From: Plectrocnemia conspersa
Taxonomy: Eukaryota > Arthropoda > Insecta > Trichoptera > Polycentropodidae
Direction: 5' to 3'
Assembly: GCA_009617715.1 (NCBI GenBank)
Contig: VTFK01000036.1
Coordinates: 868,001-932,000, forward strand
DNA: 64,000 nucleotides
Numbering within the stretch: position 1 is the stretch's first letter; each line of letters starts with the position of its first letter. The notes under the pieces were generated by a model. It was given only the letters and a program-made list of their open reading frames with translations, did no database searches and was not told the origin of the DNA. Both the position numbers and the translations under genes were made by a program. Below are positions 38,443-53,400 of the stretch, piece by piece.

Positions 38443-41400
38443 AAGTTGCATTACCGACAATAATAAAAGTTACTATTAATCATACATATAAGAGTTGCTT
38501 TACAAGATTAATTTTAAAAGCAAAATAGCAAAAGAAAGATACAAACATGAAACCTTACTATAGAGTTTTAGGATTAATGAAAAAGTTAAAATTTTCACTT
38601 TCTATTGTATATTTGAGTTTTTTTAAAGAAAATATATCATATGATTTTTTCTTTCGCTTCCAAGATAAAGCAGCGATTTACAACTATAAACAACAATTTA
38701 AAAGTAAATATAATTTAGCATTTATTTAAATTATATAACATAACTGTGTATTGACCTGAAATATAAAAATAATAATATAAAAACGAAAAAAACATTTTAA
38801 ATAGAAAAAATATTTTTTGTAGCGGCTTTATAATTTATATAAATCTATCTAGAAATATAAATGGATATGGTAAACAAATTCGTTATAAGAAATATATGAT
38901 TTTCTCACTACACTGCGCAGTGTAAGCTAAGATTATAATTAAAACGTGATCCTAATTTTTCAAGCCACATATTATTATAAATAATCTATTTTATTTGATT
39001 TGAGAAAACTCGAGAAAATCATTAAATTTACAAATTAATTATATACTATAAAAATAAATTTCTATCCTCTTAAACTAATGCAAACATTTTTTATTAAAAT
39101 AATAATAATGATAAAATAAAAAACGAATATTTATAGCGATTAAAATAAAAAATATAATTATCTAAACCTATCTAAAAATAAAAGAGTAAAAAAAATTGAT
39201 ATACAATTTCTAGAATTTTCTTACTACTAAGTATAATATAATGCAAATTATGTTTTTAATTAGAATGTGCTTTAAGTTATTAATAAATAAAAAATCTTTC
39301 TATAGATTTTAAGTATCAATTGAAATTTAAATTTAATTAGCAGGTCAAAGATTTTTAGGGATCATTGATATTGATATGCATTCGCTTAGCAGTGAGACAG
39401 ATTTTATTTCCACTAGAATAAATAAGGGACCTTTAACGGTAATTGAAAATATACAGTATAAGGCAATATACGATTCCCAGTAGATATGAGCAACGTTCTG
39501 TAATTCTAAGGCATGTCAAAGACGTGGTCCCAGAGAAGTCTTCATGCGCTCCACGAGCAGTTGGGTAATTGATATTTGCTACCGGACAGCATATATATTT
39601 TTAAAAGCTATGTTTGGTGCAAGGCATCATAAAGTTTCATGAGTAGCTGCAAAACTGATAAAACTGAAACTTTCATAATAATACTATAGTTGCAATCTTA
39701 AAGGAAACTTCCAGCTGCGAAACTTTACATTATATATGTACGGGTATTATTAGGAGGCGCAGCTGATGACGTAGTATTGTCTCTAAAGGTATTTTTATCA
39801 ATGATTAAACATTTGAACTTTTATTAAGTTTGTTAAATGTGTTTTAAACGTGACAAATCATAGTCCCTAAATGTTTACTAGAAGTATCTTGTTTGTTATC
39901 GACCGGTTTGTTTGCGGCCAGTGTTAATTTCGCGGCACCGCCATTTTTCATGAGACGAAGAAAACAACAGGTTGGGCAATATACCCACCGGTGAATTCCG
40001 AGTGAAATATGTTACCTGCTCTTCTGCTGAGTGGGTGGGTTCGGCGGAGGCTGCGGGGGTGGCTCCGGGAGGCCACCGCCGCCCACTAAGGCGTTGCTCC
40101 TACCCCTTTTTCTTCGTCTCGTCTTCTTTCTTGTGTACGAAGCTAACAAGACACCTTTGCGAGCGTCGATCCTCTTTTGGTGGTTCTTGGCCAATATCTT
40201 CACGCTGATATTGGCCGGATCGAAGCTGAATATTGAGTCGTCCCGGTGTTCGTTCAGATCTTTTTTTCTCTCCTATAATCCAAATAAGCAATTTGTGTCA
40301 ACAGATTCTTTATAAACAAGACATGTATACACTGCGTTTGAAATCGATTCATCAATACATGAACGGTATTGTCTAGACTTATTTGGCGCCTTCTATATGA
40401 AGGCCTAACGCTTTAGCCGCAGCTATTTCATGACGTCACATATGTTAGGGTAAGCGTCATATGTATATAGCGTGTTAATTAAAACACTATATAAATATTC
40501 TTTTGTGCCATCTTTTTACAAATTTATGGCAATTAGATTTATTTAAAAATGTTATATGTTTCATCACAAATATTTTAATGTATTATTTTATATTTCGGTT
40601 ATACAATAACAAATCAGATTATAAATTAAAGCGAGCTTAATTTTATGGATCATTGTCATATTTGTATAATTTAAAAAAAATGTGGCTAATTTTTAAGTTT
40701 ATCCTTCATAATGTCTAGTAATCAAGAGATTATTATTATTGAAGTAAAAATAAAAACACTTACCTCTTGTGTAATTTGCGATTCTTCTTCATAACTCAAC
40801 GCCACTACGGCTAGCATTAGGTTAATTAGATAAAAAGAACCGAAGAATACTACTACGGTGAAAAAAGAAACACTCATTGGTCCACACGACGATAACACCT
40901 AAAACAAGCAAAAAATAATAGCATAATTAATTTCACGAAAAAAATTAAGATATTGTGCGGATCTGTCACGGACAGATAAGAAAATTTGTAACTGTCAACT
41001 CGCAACTGCGGTAGAAACTTTGCCACGTATTATATGCGTTTGTATTAAAAATAATAAATTAAGCTCAAAACTTTTGCATTTCATTATTTCGGTAAATAAA
41101 AAACTGGGTAATAATTTTCAATTTATTTACTTAAGATAAACGAGATTCTGCCTTACAAAAATGAGGCGCTAGATATAAATAGATTGAGAGAAAAAATATG
41201 TTTGAATCACGGTTGAATTCATGAATAGCAAATCGCATGAATCGTATAAAAGCTATTAAGTACGATTATTAGGTATTATTTTAATTTTAATATAGAAAAT
41301 TAAAATTTTGTTACAAATATAGGACCAAATTAGTCCTTCGTATAAATACAATTTTAAATAAATTGAAATAATAACTAAACCAGTTAGTATCTTTGCTTGT

Positions 41401-44400
41401 TCAGCAAACAATATATTAGCGGTAGTGATTTCTTATGTAACCCTACTTCGTTTGAACCATTTTTTGTATATTAGTCAGTAATTTAGTTTTATCGCCGATA
41501 TTTTGCGTAAGCGTTTTTAAACCCGCCACTACTACAAACTACAACCCAAAAAAAGGCGTGAGAGTTTTTCCCGCACGTCAATGGAGCTAGCTTGCACGTC
41601 GGGGTTTTCTATTGCCGCCGGGGCCTCGATCTGATTTGTGAAGGTAGAAAAGGGCTGCTTTTATAGGCCAAAACGGCCGTGTAAATCATGTATTTTACGG
41701 ATTCGAAACCGGGAAGCGTTTAAAAATGAACGTTAAATTTTAACCTGACTCTTTTAATACCGACCCTCGAGCAGACTATTTATGCCCTTCGATAACTGGG
41801 AAAATATCGAGCGCCTATGCTAATTCGGACACTTATGAGAATAGTTTTTTTACCATGTTGTAGACGTTTTCCCAGTAGTCGAGCGTGATCAGCTGGAAGG
41901 TGGTGAGCATCGACCAGAGGAAGTTATCGAAGTTGGTGTAGCCGTGGTTGGGGTTTGGACCGATACACAGACAGGTATAGTTGACTGGACAATGTCTGGC
42001 ACCTGTTAGATTTCCGCATATAACTGGGTCGCCGCCTTCGTTGTATATCCAGTTTCTCTTGTCGCTGATCCACCTGTAATTAAATATAATAATTAATATT
42101 ATCAATAACATACTGTTCTTATAAATTATAACTAGTAAATAAAAGTAGTAGATGTGTTATCGATGCTTGTCGAACTCGAAAGACAGTCATTTTACTAAAA
42201 TCTGTCTTTCTCTATCCATATATTTATAAAAGACACGTTCCCTTTGTTATTGAAAATGCATATCATCCTGCATATTATTTATCTGTTATTTGAATATAAC
42301 AGATTGAAAGATAGTTGATTATAATAAAGATGAAAACACTGTATTGTCAGATAAGAATATGTTCTATCTCCTATTATTTTTTATTTATATTCCAAAACTA
42401 TTTTCAAAGAAGCACTAGAGGAACAAAAATAGATAAAAATCAGCGGGGAGACATTATGCTGATGACACGGCTATATTTTCTAAGACCGTTGACGCCTAAA
42501 TAAAAAATATAAATATAAAAAGGGCCTACGAATAAACATCAGTAAAATAAAATTAATCATGTTCGCAAAAATAACAATTTACGAGGTTTTGAAAAAAATC
42601 ATTTGTACGAATAGACATGCATCTTTGTTGTTTCCTCGATTTTATTTCAGTACAATATATTTTTATGCATCATAATGAGCTCAATTTATATCTTAGCTTT
42701 TTACTAGCTAAAAAATAATATAGTATAAAATAAATCATGTTCTTAAAATAAAAAATTTGATAATGATTTGAAAAACGAATTTGTCGAGATATATTGTAAA
42801 ATTGTTTTTTTGACTTTTAAGCTACAGAAAAAAGTTTAGTTTTCTTGCACATATTTGCTAGGCTTGAAAATTTTTTTTAATCTTTAGTGGCAAAGCAATA
42901 AATAAAGCTGTACCAGAATATAAATTTTATACTTGTGGCGAAGTTGCAAGAGAGGAAATTAAGCATATTATCATTGGTTTTAGTATAGTAGACCATAAAA
43001 AATAATTTACTACAATTATTATTTTAATTAAGTCAGTGAAATATGTCAAAAGTTTAATTTTAAACAAGAAAGAAGTAATAAAGATATGATTTAGTTTAAA
43101 AATACAAACTTGTTTAACGAATATTTATGTTAACCTATCATTTTTTTAAATAAAATAAAAAGCTGATACCATCTAAATTAAATTATATGGTTGTAAATTA
43201 TTAGTAAAACATATTGATAAATAAATTAAAAGGCACATTCAAATGTAATTTTTCACAAAAATTGTATTTTGTAAAACTACTCTTAAGGAAAATAATAGAT
43301 TTAAAAAATTTTGTATAGAAATTTAGTCCAGATATGCCATTAATACTCGGCAATAATCTGATTAGCATATTTTAATATACTTAAACGTTATTCTAAGACT
43401 AATATAGTACTTTTAAAAATACGAGCATTTTAAAATCAGCAAAATCGACATGTGCGAATAATATTTATATACTTTCTGAAAACAGACAGTTGTAAAAGTA
43501 TATTAAGGTTTTTATAACACCAAGCCCGATGCGATAGAATGGGGTAAATCTGTATCAACTAGATAAGTCAATCAGTCATAATGAATACCGACAGGAAAAT
43601 ATTAACAACTAAAATTAAATAATAAGTGACATCTAAATAATAAATTAATAAGTGTATTATAATTTATAGTCAATAGATGTCATTTTGAAGCTGGAGTCAA
43701 CCCGCGTGGCTAGAACCCGCGACCTCTGGGATCTTATGGGCTGCGCTATTCTGACATTAAAAATGAGCTTTAGTTTAAGTAAAATAAAATATACTAATAT
43801 AAAACTTATTGTTGATCTTTTGAATAATTTGTGTTACTAACCATTTTAACTGTAAAAGTGTCACATATTATTTGAGCCTCTGTAGATAAAGCTTTAAAAC
43901 ATACTTATAAGTTTAATTGTTAAATAAATAAAATAGTAAATAAGTATAAATAAATAAATTAGTATTATATTATAATCCAAATAATGAGAGGCATCCAATG
44001 GGGTACATGCCAACATCATAATAAAAAATTGTTTATGTATAGACAGATTGTAAAAGAAAAAGTTTAACTTTAACTTTTTTGCTATATTTGACATAAAATA
44101 CACACGAAAAAATAAATGTCTTAAAACTAGTGTTTCTTTATATTTATTAAGATTTATACAAAAATTGACTTTAAAAAAAAAATCAATGATTCATAAATCT
44201 CAGTATTTTCAAGAACCGATTTTGATTTTCTACAAAAAAAAATTATAAATAAATAATTATTTTAACAAAATAAATTAATGCTTATAAAAAATAAAATGAA
44301 AACTAATACAAATACATGAGCATGAAATTGGTAACTGAACGATAATATAATTTCCTAAAATAAAAAAAAACTCAAGTTGGGATATTCGTGAAGTGACTTT

Positions 44401-47400
44401 ACAAATTTAATTATATGTATATAATTTTATAGCCGATAAATTAGATTTATCAAAAATAAATAACGTTTTAATACATATTATGTGTAGGGAATAATTAAAA
44501 AAATTAGGTAATAAAAATTAGGCCTTATATATATTTTTTAATTAGAAGAAAGATAAGATCTAAACATTGAATTTATTCATAAGACATATTATTAACATCA
44601 AATAAGACGCAATACAAATTTTGAAAAAAATTTATAGTAAAATATATAGACTATTGAAAACAGAATTAAAGCATGATTCTAAAATCGAGTGCATGAACAT
44701 TTTTTGTTTATTACGTTAATTATTAATAATTTATTTTTAAGTACATATACATAAAATCAAGAAACCGTGTAAATACGTATATTAAAGGAACGTCTTTCAA
44801 GAACAAATAATATGTCTTTGCAATCACGTTCAAATAGCTTGATTATAATAACAGGGAACTCGATATTTGATTATATATCACAAATATACTAAAGAAGGGT
44901 TGTATAAAACCTTTCGCTATAATTTTAGCACGTCCACATTGTTTGTTTTTATATTTTCACTACAAAATAACACCACGATTTAAAATATATCGCAAGAAAA
45001 GCTGCGCCCCATAAATCCTCGTGGAAAAGTGTTTCTTGCGCGACTCTTTGCTCGGCTCATGTTTCTGTCTTGACTTGCCCATAGTGCGGATTTATTCTGC
45101 AAGTTTATTTTCAGACACATACGAGGTTATTTATATCTTCAGAACAGAGCGGGATGACATATGGCGAATATAGTCGGCGTTGAGTAGCTTTATTGATGTG
45201 GATACTGACTTTCTGCAGAACTGATTTATAATAAATGTTTTGCAATATAAGCTAATTTTCTGCTTATAATATCCGTGTATTTTTAGTGAGCTCACCATTA
45301 TACTATCAAAGCAAAACGCTCAATTTAGATTAATTAACTCTAGCGTGGAATTGGGTCGTTTAAATTACTCATAGATGTTGGTAAGTTAAACTTTAACACC
45401 TCGGCGCATTTTGGTAAGCTTTCGCTCCACAGTGACGCAAACAAAATTGTGGTGAATGTATTTTAGTACCAGCGATAATACATATACTGCAGCAGCGGCA
45501 TAGTCATGCGCGCGAGCAATACTGTGCAGTTAATCTCAGGTGGATACACCTAGAACACCCACACATATTTCATACGTTGTATATATTCAGAATGTATAAA
45601 TGTACTGTGTACATACACAATTTAAAAATAAAATAAAAATTGCTCAAAGATCAATAATAGTCGTAAAAGAAAATTGATAGTTTGCTCGTTTAACTTTACG
45701 GCGGTGATAAAATTGCGGGAAGGTTTGGTGGTTAAAATTTTTAAATTTTGCCATCTTGGGTTGTTTGCGCACTAAAATTGTTTGCCGAGTAGTAGACGAA
45801 GACAATTTGTTAGGCGATAGTTTAGCGTCGGAGGGAGTTCTTGTTATGGCATAGTAAATGGGGAAATTTAAACTATGTTCACAAGATGGGTAGCTGTAAC
45901 TTGTATATAATAAATATTGTGTGCTCGGTTATTTATAGGCGCATGTTTCATGGAATGTTAAGAAACCTGTATGTTGTTAAAATTTTCAATCAATTTTCAA
46001 TCAATATAGAAACAGACAGTGATATGGACAAAGAAATAAGATAAAAATAGTGACAAAGACCTATCTCTATTTTTAAATTTAGACAAAAATAATGAAATAC
46101 GTATAGTACTTTTATCTATTTAAAACCCGGTTTAATATAGAAAAAAATAAAAAATAATATAACTAAGAAATAGTATTTGTTTTATTAAATAAAAATATTT
46201 AAAAATTCACTATTAATGTTAAATAACAATGTAATAATCATACACTAATTAAATAAAAGTAACCCAACATAAGCTAGCATAACATAACCTAGCTTTACCG
46301 AAACGTGATATTATGTAGAGAAATGTATGTGTTGTAATTCATGTCACGTAAATCACATTTTACAGATCCCTTTGCCCGTCAGATTTTAGGCTTAGATAAA
46401 GATTCTTTAAATAGAAATAACTCCGTTAATGACTTAGAAGTGACTTTCGAGCAGGGATGGAGATTTTGTATACAAATCGCCAAAAGTTTGCAATGCAAAG
46501 ATGCTCGGCTTCGTTATGCGGAGCGCGTGTTACTTAAATAATTTATTGTCAATTCACGTTCTGTACGATACGCTAGTTCGTAGCGTTTCGCTCATACGTA
46601 TTGTATCCTAGTGCCTTTTTAATATGAGCGCTGTGATACAATTACTTCAAATTACTAAGGGGCGGTGCTGACAACTGTTAATGCTGCGAAAGTCAGCGCT
46701 TGAGAACGCATTTTTTACACAAACTATCTAATTTATCAACGAGCTCACCAAAAACAAAAATATTTTCGGCGAATAATACTATTTTATTATTTATTATTAT
46801 TTTTTTGTATAATGGTCATTATGACGCATTGGGGAAACATGTCAAGTTAAGTCAGATTTGTAAAAAAAAAAGAAAATAATTTTTTTTTAAGCGTAACACA
46901 ACATAATAACAACATATATCAACCTTCATTAAAATTCGCTTGGAATTTTTTGTGGTTCAATATTACAAAAATTTATTTATGTTAAAAAAAATATATAAAA
47001 AAACAATTTTTTTTTGAAAGTTCAATTATATTGATTTTGTGTAAAGATAAAACAGTGCAAGCTATTCTCATAAAAATGCCGAAAAACATTTTTGGCGAAA
47101 CGTCGAGGAAAACTAGCTGAACGCAACAAAACGTAAATAATAAAAAAAATATGGGTTAAAAAATAAATAAAATAATAATATATAGCAACAGTATATATGT
47201 GTGTTAACATCTTAATTGTTCTACACAAATAATAGTTAAACCTCATAACAATTATAAATCGTTCACAACTAACATTAAGGTCATGGTCAAGGTAATGTCT
47301 TTTCTTGTAAAAATTTTTTTTTTTGAAACGCGTAGATTGAATTCATTTTGTGAAATAATAAAATAGTGCACTAAAGTTATTCTCATGAAAATGCCGAATG

Positions 47401-50400
47401 AGATTTTTAGCGAAACGTTGAGAGAAAAATTTAATTTAATTTTACCAGAAATATTGTTGCTCGGTAAATTTATATATTTTGTATTTAAAATAAATAAAAT
47501 TGCTTAAAAATATTTTTATAAAAAAATTACTTACTCTTTCCAAAGCCCGGTAATATTGGACATGGTATCGTTGTCATCGTACACCAGCATGTTGACATTC
47601 ATATTCAGCACGCACTTGTTTCTGAGTTCACCCATGTAGACTTGAAGAGCAAAAAGGGCGAAAACCATGAGGCAAAAGATGGTGAGCGTCATGACCTCCG
47701 CCAGCTGTTTGAAAGAGTGGAGCAGCGCATTGATGATAGTTTTGAGGCCTGTAAACAAAAATCGCTCATTAGGGTTTCGATAAAGTTAATGACGTACGAC
47801 ACAAAAGCCTCGCAGCGACAAAAGGGCTCAAAAATAAATGTACAACGATAAAACGATACGTCCCGTGCCCGACAATGAGTCTGTGTAGCGAAGGGCGTCT
47901 TTCCAAGATGAGGAGAACAAACAAGCTTTGTGGTGGACCCTTGAGGTCACGTCTTCAGTTCTCTCGAGGCTTAAGTGCCAACATCCCATCTACTATGTAT
48001 AGGTAGTCTAAAAATATCGTGACGCGCATGTGTCTAAGTGTCGCAAAATCTGTGAGACGAAACGTGTTGAAATTTTTCTAACAGTATTTTCAGACAAAGA
48101 GTTCTAAATATGTTATTATTTATCGTGAAGCCTTTAATAAGTTTAATAGAGATGTTGTATATAAAAACTTTAAATTGAAATATTAAATAATTCCATAAGT
48201 AAACCGCATATATTTTTTGCTGAGATTCTCTATCTATACATTTCATATCTATTGATTTCGTATATAAGTCTAAGTTGTATTGTAGTGATAGTTTTATAAA
48301 ACTATATGTTTAATATACTATTTAATTTAAAGTAATTACTTTCAAAAATTTTTCACCGTCATTCTCAAAATATAAAATCCAAGAATAAATTATTAAAATC
48401 CCAAAAAATAAAAATATCTTGAAATTGCTTTTCCATTTTGAATATTATTTATCTCTCTGCTCTAGCTGAATTCCAGATATTCCAAAACTCTACTTTACAG
48501 CATCAGGGGTGTGCTAACATATATAGGTCACACCGCACACGGCACCTTTCTAATGCCCATCTTTGGGGCAATTTGTATTATCGGCGGCCGTCGTCCTTGT
48601 ACCGAAACCGTTAACTTTATTCAAGATAGATATTTTACATTTTCTAAACATAGACCACGAGCTTCACAAAAATCTCCCGCTATTATGAGTCGTCCTTCTC
48701 GAGAATATTCATCGTCATCCTTTAATACGCTAATATATTAGCATTAATGGCAGCTCGAGTGGCCTTTCACTTGAATGAAAATGGATGATGCGTTACAAAA
48801 TGGAAAAGTTCAAGGACGAGCCGAAATCCTCGCGAGCATTAAATCTCGCCGTAAAGCAATCCCACCGTGAAAGGATGTGCCGTGATCGCGTAACAAGTGT
48901 ACGCGAGGAATTCTAAAGGATTTCGATCCAAGGCAGTGACTTGCCGAAAATTTGCGTACATATTTTCCACGCAAGTATTGGTTTATTCTTTTTTTGTGTT
49001 GAATGAGGGTATGAACAATAAGCTTTTATGTATTTTTCCATTGATTAAAGACGTTATAAACTGTCCTTTAATTTTGGTCGCAACCAAAACAGATACTTTT
49101 AAATACGTTAAAAATAGATTGAGAATATATGATACATATTAAAATAAATATGTTTTAAATTCTAGTCAAGCTAAATTTGATTAAAGTGAGTCCAAACGGT
49201 TCTCAACAATTCTTTGGATTTTAAAAGAAGCACGTCTTCCTAATACGTAGTCTTAAATTGAAAATATTGTTTTCACTATGAAATTCCTTCTATTTCGTAA
49301 ACTCGTAATAAAAAATAAATGTAGGATATTTTAAATAAAATTTGAATCGGAATGTCTCGAGTCCCGTGTTATTTTTTTAAATCCCCGGGATTCGGGACAA
49401 CAAAAAATCTTTGAATTACCGGGTTGTCTCGACACAGAATCCCTACTTTTAACATAGGTTCAGTAAATTTCTGATCTAAATAATAAATAATTTTAACGAT
49501 AAATGAACATATCATCGCTATACAAAAAAAGTTTCGTTCTCGTCTCCAGCCTTTAACATATTAAAGTCACGAAACAAAGATTATCTTTTCCTGTATACAA
49601 AGTTTTAAAAATGTAGTTTTATGTGCTAAGCAAATTTTAATTAAATTTTATCGTATTGACTTGAGTAAAATGTAAAGAACGTGGTATACTAATCCGATTA
49701 TCGCGGTTTTGCAAAAAAATCACACATGCGCATTAGAAGGTCCCCATCAATTCGGTGTTACAAAAAATAAGGTAGGACACTTTTTAATTAAAGCTCGTAT
49801 ATCGATTTACTGCATTGCGATAAAGAAATTCAAGCATTTACTAATAATTTACCGTTAAACTTTCTAGCAGTTATTTTTTCAATTAGCAAACTTTTTTAAT
49901 TATTGTTTTTTCTTTGCCAAATAGTAGAATTAAAAAATAAATAAAAATGCAGACGCCCCGGGCGGCAAATTAGCGAGGCGCAGCTCAATTGTACGAAACA
50001 CGGCGAGACAAAGAGAAAGAAAATCGAGAAAAAGGTACACGAACCGAATTTTCGCCATTCGTCGCCGGTTTGTTGTCGCGGTCGAATTGTGTTTTATTCA
50101 AACTCCTTCTTCGCCTTGTCCCCGGTCGGGGTCGAATTTACACTCCATTAATAACCTACCCCGAAAACACATTTAGAGTGAATTATGTATTGTCGGAAAG
50201 AACAAAAGTGTAGTAAATATCGGACCCGCTTTTCGAAATTTCATAATGAACCCACCACGGCCCCCGCAGATTACCCGGCTAATTTATGTCGGGAGATTTT
50301 AGTGCAAATTGAAAATTTATAAGGTACACGTCTATTGTGTGATGTATTTGCGTCACTGAAAAATTGTGATAATTAACAATAGTCCTTAAATCATAACATT

Positions 50401-53400
50401 GTAGTATTAACTTTACATGCTATATCGATGGCATTGAGTATAAATGTTCCTATCGTATATCTTAAGCGTTAAAAATTATTTTAAAAATTTGATTACTTTA
50501 GTTCAACTAGTCTTTCTGATTCTAAAAATATTTATAAGTTCAATGTGATCGATTTTTTCTAATCAAATCTTAGACGAAATTCTAATTCTCAACATATTAT
50601 AATTAACTAATTAGCACAAAGTTTATAATTAAATTATTTTTAAAACAGTCTTAAAATATAGTATACAATTCATGTAGAGTAAATTTTAATACATACTGTC
50701 TGCTATTGACGTAATACTACGTTACGAAGTATCTAAACCATATAAAAATCGGGTGGAACTCTTTGGAATTAAGGTGACTGCTTTAGCTGGACTTGATCAT
50801 AAGATTAAAGTGAAAATCCTCTACTTTTTCGGAGTCTTATTGCTCGATTCGGCTTAGCTCCACTTTGTCGAAGTCGGTGCTATAGGTAGTAGAAATCGTA
50901 TCGGAAAATGTATTCCAATATAATTTCACTAAAATAAGATATTTTAAAACTTATTTTCGGGATAGATTCAAGACTGTTTTTTTTAGATTTTTTTTAATGA
51001 TAAACTGAAATTTTGATTTAATTAAGATTAATAGTATTTAATTAAATTACATACATTTTTCTGGCTAAAATAACGTCCCTGATCAAATGCCATTATTATT
51101 TAGCACCCTTGGTAAACGATGGCCCTAATAGGGTTTCAAATTTGAGAGGTGTATTCAATTATCCACGTCTGTTATTTATCCAAACTTCTGCAAAATTTCT
51201 GAATAAAATAAGTGACATTTGGCAAAAAAAACTACAAACGGCAATCACTATAAACAATCTTTCCTAAATACTCGACAAGTATAGGGTGTTTTTTTAGAGG
51301 TATAGAACTTTAAAATGAAATAAAACACATAAAAATCATGATATTGCCTTGATTGGAAAGATAATTTTATGCTATTAGTGTTTAAATATGATCAGCCACG
51401 GCTGCCTCAAATAAAGCACAATCTGTAAGTCTAATTTTCGATCACTTTTTCGAGAAGCTGGGGCTGTATATCAGAAATAACGCGGCGAATGTTGGCTTCG
51501 AAGTCGTCCATAGTCTCTGGTTTATCGGTGTAGACTAGTGACTCAACAGAAAATAATCAAAAGTTGTTAAATCACACGATCTTTGAGGCCAATTTACAGG
51601 TTCATTACGCGAAATTATAAGCTCATGGAAAGTTTCCTTCAATAAAATAATTGTTGCGCGCGCTGTGTGGCATGTTGAAACCAAAACTCTTATACATTAA
51701 CGCCATTCAATTGGGGAACAAAAAAGTCAGTAATCCTGGATCTTTAGCTCTTTCCATTGACTGTAACGTTCTGGCCTGCATCATTTTTGAAGAAATGATT
51801 CCACAAGCCCATAAAGCACACCAAACAGTGAATATTTGTGAATGTAACGGCGTCTCAATAATGGCTTGTGGATTTTTATCACACCAAATGCGGCAATTTT
51901 GCTTGTTGCCATTACTCATCGCGAAACAAAATTTTGTAGTGAAAATGAGGATCAAGAGCAATCTCAACGAACGTTCAAGCGGCTTCAATTCTTAAACGAG
52001 CTGAAGCTTATAAGCTCATAAACCAAGATCTTTCCGCAAAATCTTCCGTAAAGTGGATGGACACAGCTCCAATTACTGTGCATGGTGGTGAATTGAATCA
52101 TTCGGGTCCTCCTCAATACTACGCTCCACAGCAGAAACAACTTCTTCGGTGCGCACTGTACGACGTCTCTACGGATGCGTATTATCAATTAGAGGATGCG
52201 TGGTGCGGAAACGATCCATGGTTATTCGAATTATTTGCTCGGATAAACGTTTATGTTGACCGTAAAATGGACGTAGCGCACGGTAAGTTTCGCGAACTGA
52301 ATTACGATTTTTGAAATAGATTTGCACAATTCGCAAGCGTTGTTCTGGCATAAGTCTATTCAAGGTGAAATGGCAAACTAAACTGAGCATAAATTGGCTA
52401 TCGCTGGAAAAAAAGTCGACAATTCGAAAAACAAATCTCTAAAAAAAGAAACATCCTCTATATACCAAACAGCAAGACCCAATAACTAAAAGAACGGCAA
52501 CTACTCACAAACAAGATTTATGTATAATATAAACTGTTACCAGATTTTTTAGCGTATATCTGGCTGTAAACCACTTAGCAGCAATCTCAAAAATCTATTA
52601 AAATACTCACTAGTCAATAACAAAAAATCTGGTTCCGCCCCGAATCGACGACATTGCTCAAAAGATCGAGGATTATAGGAGGAACGTTAGATTTTTCACT
52701 AATTCTGTAGGGTATATACATAAGTCACTGCCATACTGTATCACTTTATTTAGACAGAAATATAGTTTCGCCATTTTTATAATATTAATTAATGTACGGG
52801 TAATTTTAAAACTAATGTTCTTTAAAAATAATTTATAAATAGCTTTGTAATTATTTAAATAAACGCGTGTACCACCATATTTTTTACGCATTATCATCTT
52901 TCACATATGTACATATGTTTACAAAATAAATATAGATATTATATATCAGAAGCTAGATTAAATGTTAAAACTGTTAACAACTCATTTAGCACCAAAGCCT
53001 GCTTAAGAGCTTGTGACATATTTAGAAATAATTAAAGACCCTACTTCTCCAATTTATATTACACGATTTACAAACGTGCAAAATAGCAGAGGTACTAATC
53101 TTTGTCACAGTGAATGCTCATATCGCTTCAAGTGGCCTAATCCCGGAAAGGACCAATCCGGGATTATCAAATGTCAGGCGAGTGGAAATCTCTTTTGCCG
53201 GCTGTGTGTTTATTCAATTGCCGCTAATCCCACAGAGTGTGCAGACTTGTCCGATTCGCTAATGGATATATCCAATGTAACGGTCCTGAGGCATCACAGT
53301 GGCGGTAAATAGCTCACTAAAATTTATTACTGAAGGCAAGCGTATTTGATAAACCCCCATTGTTCCGATGCACAAAGCCAAGTGACGTTAATGCGATACG

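Larger units (their letters stand above)
42074..47534. other. Long NaCP60E intron
   Basis: A 5.5-kb intron. It contains a reverse-transcriptase relic (42440-42575), a SINE copy (43610-43770), a dispersed repeat (46345-46540) and a local duplication (47030-47435), all listed separately. No exon was recognised. Confidence 0.65.

Noticed and set aside
53013..53312. Cys-containing small protein
   Set aside because: Open only because the island is GC-richer; no start context, domain or splice partner. Kept only as part of a GC-rich island.
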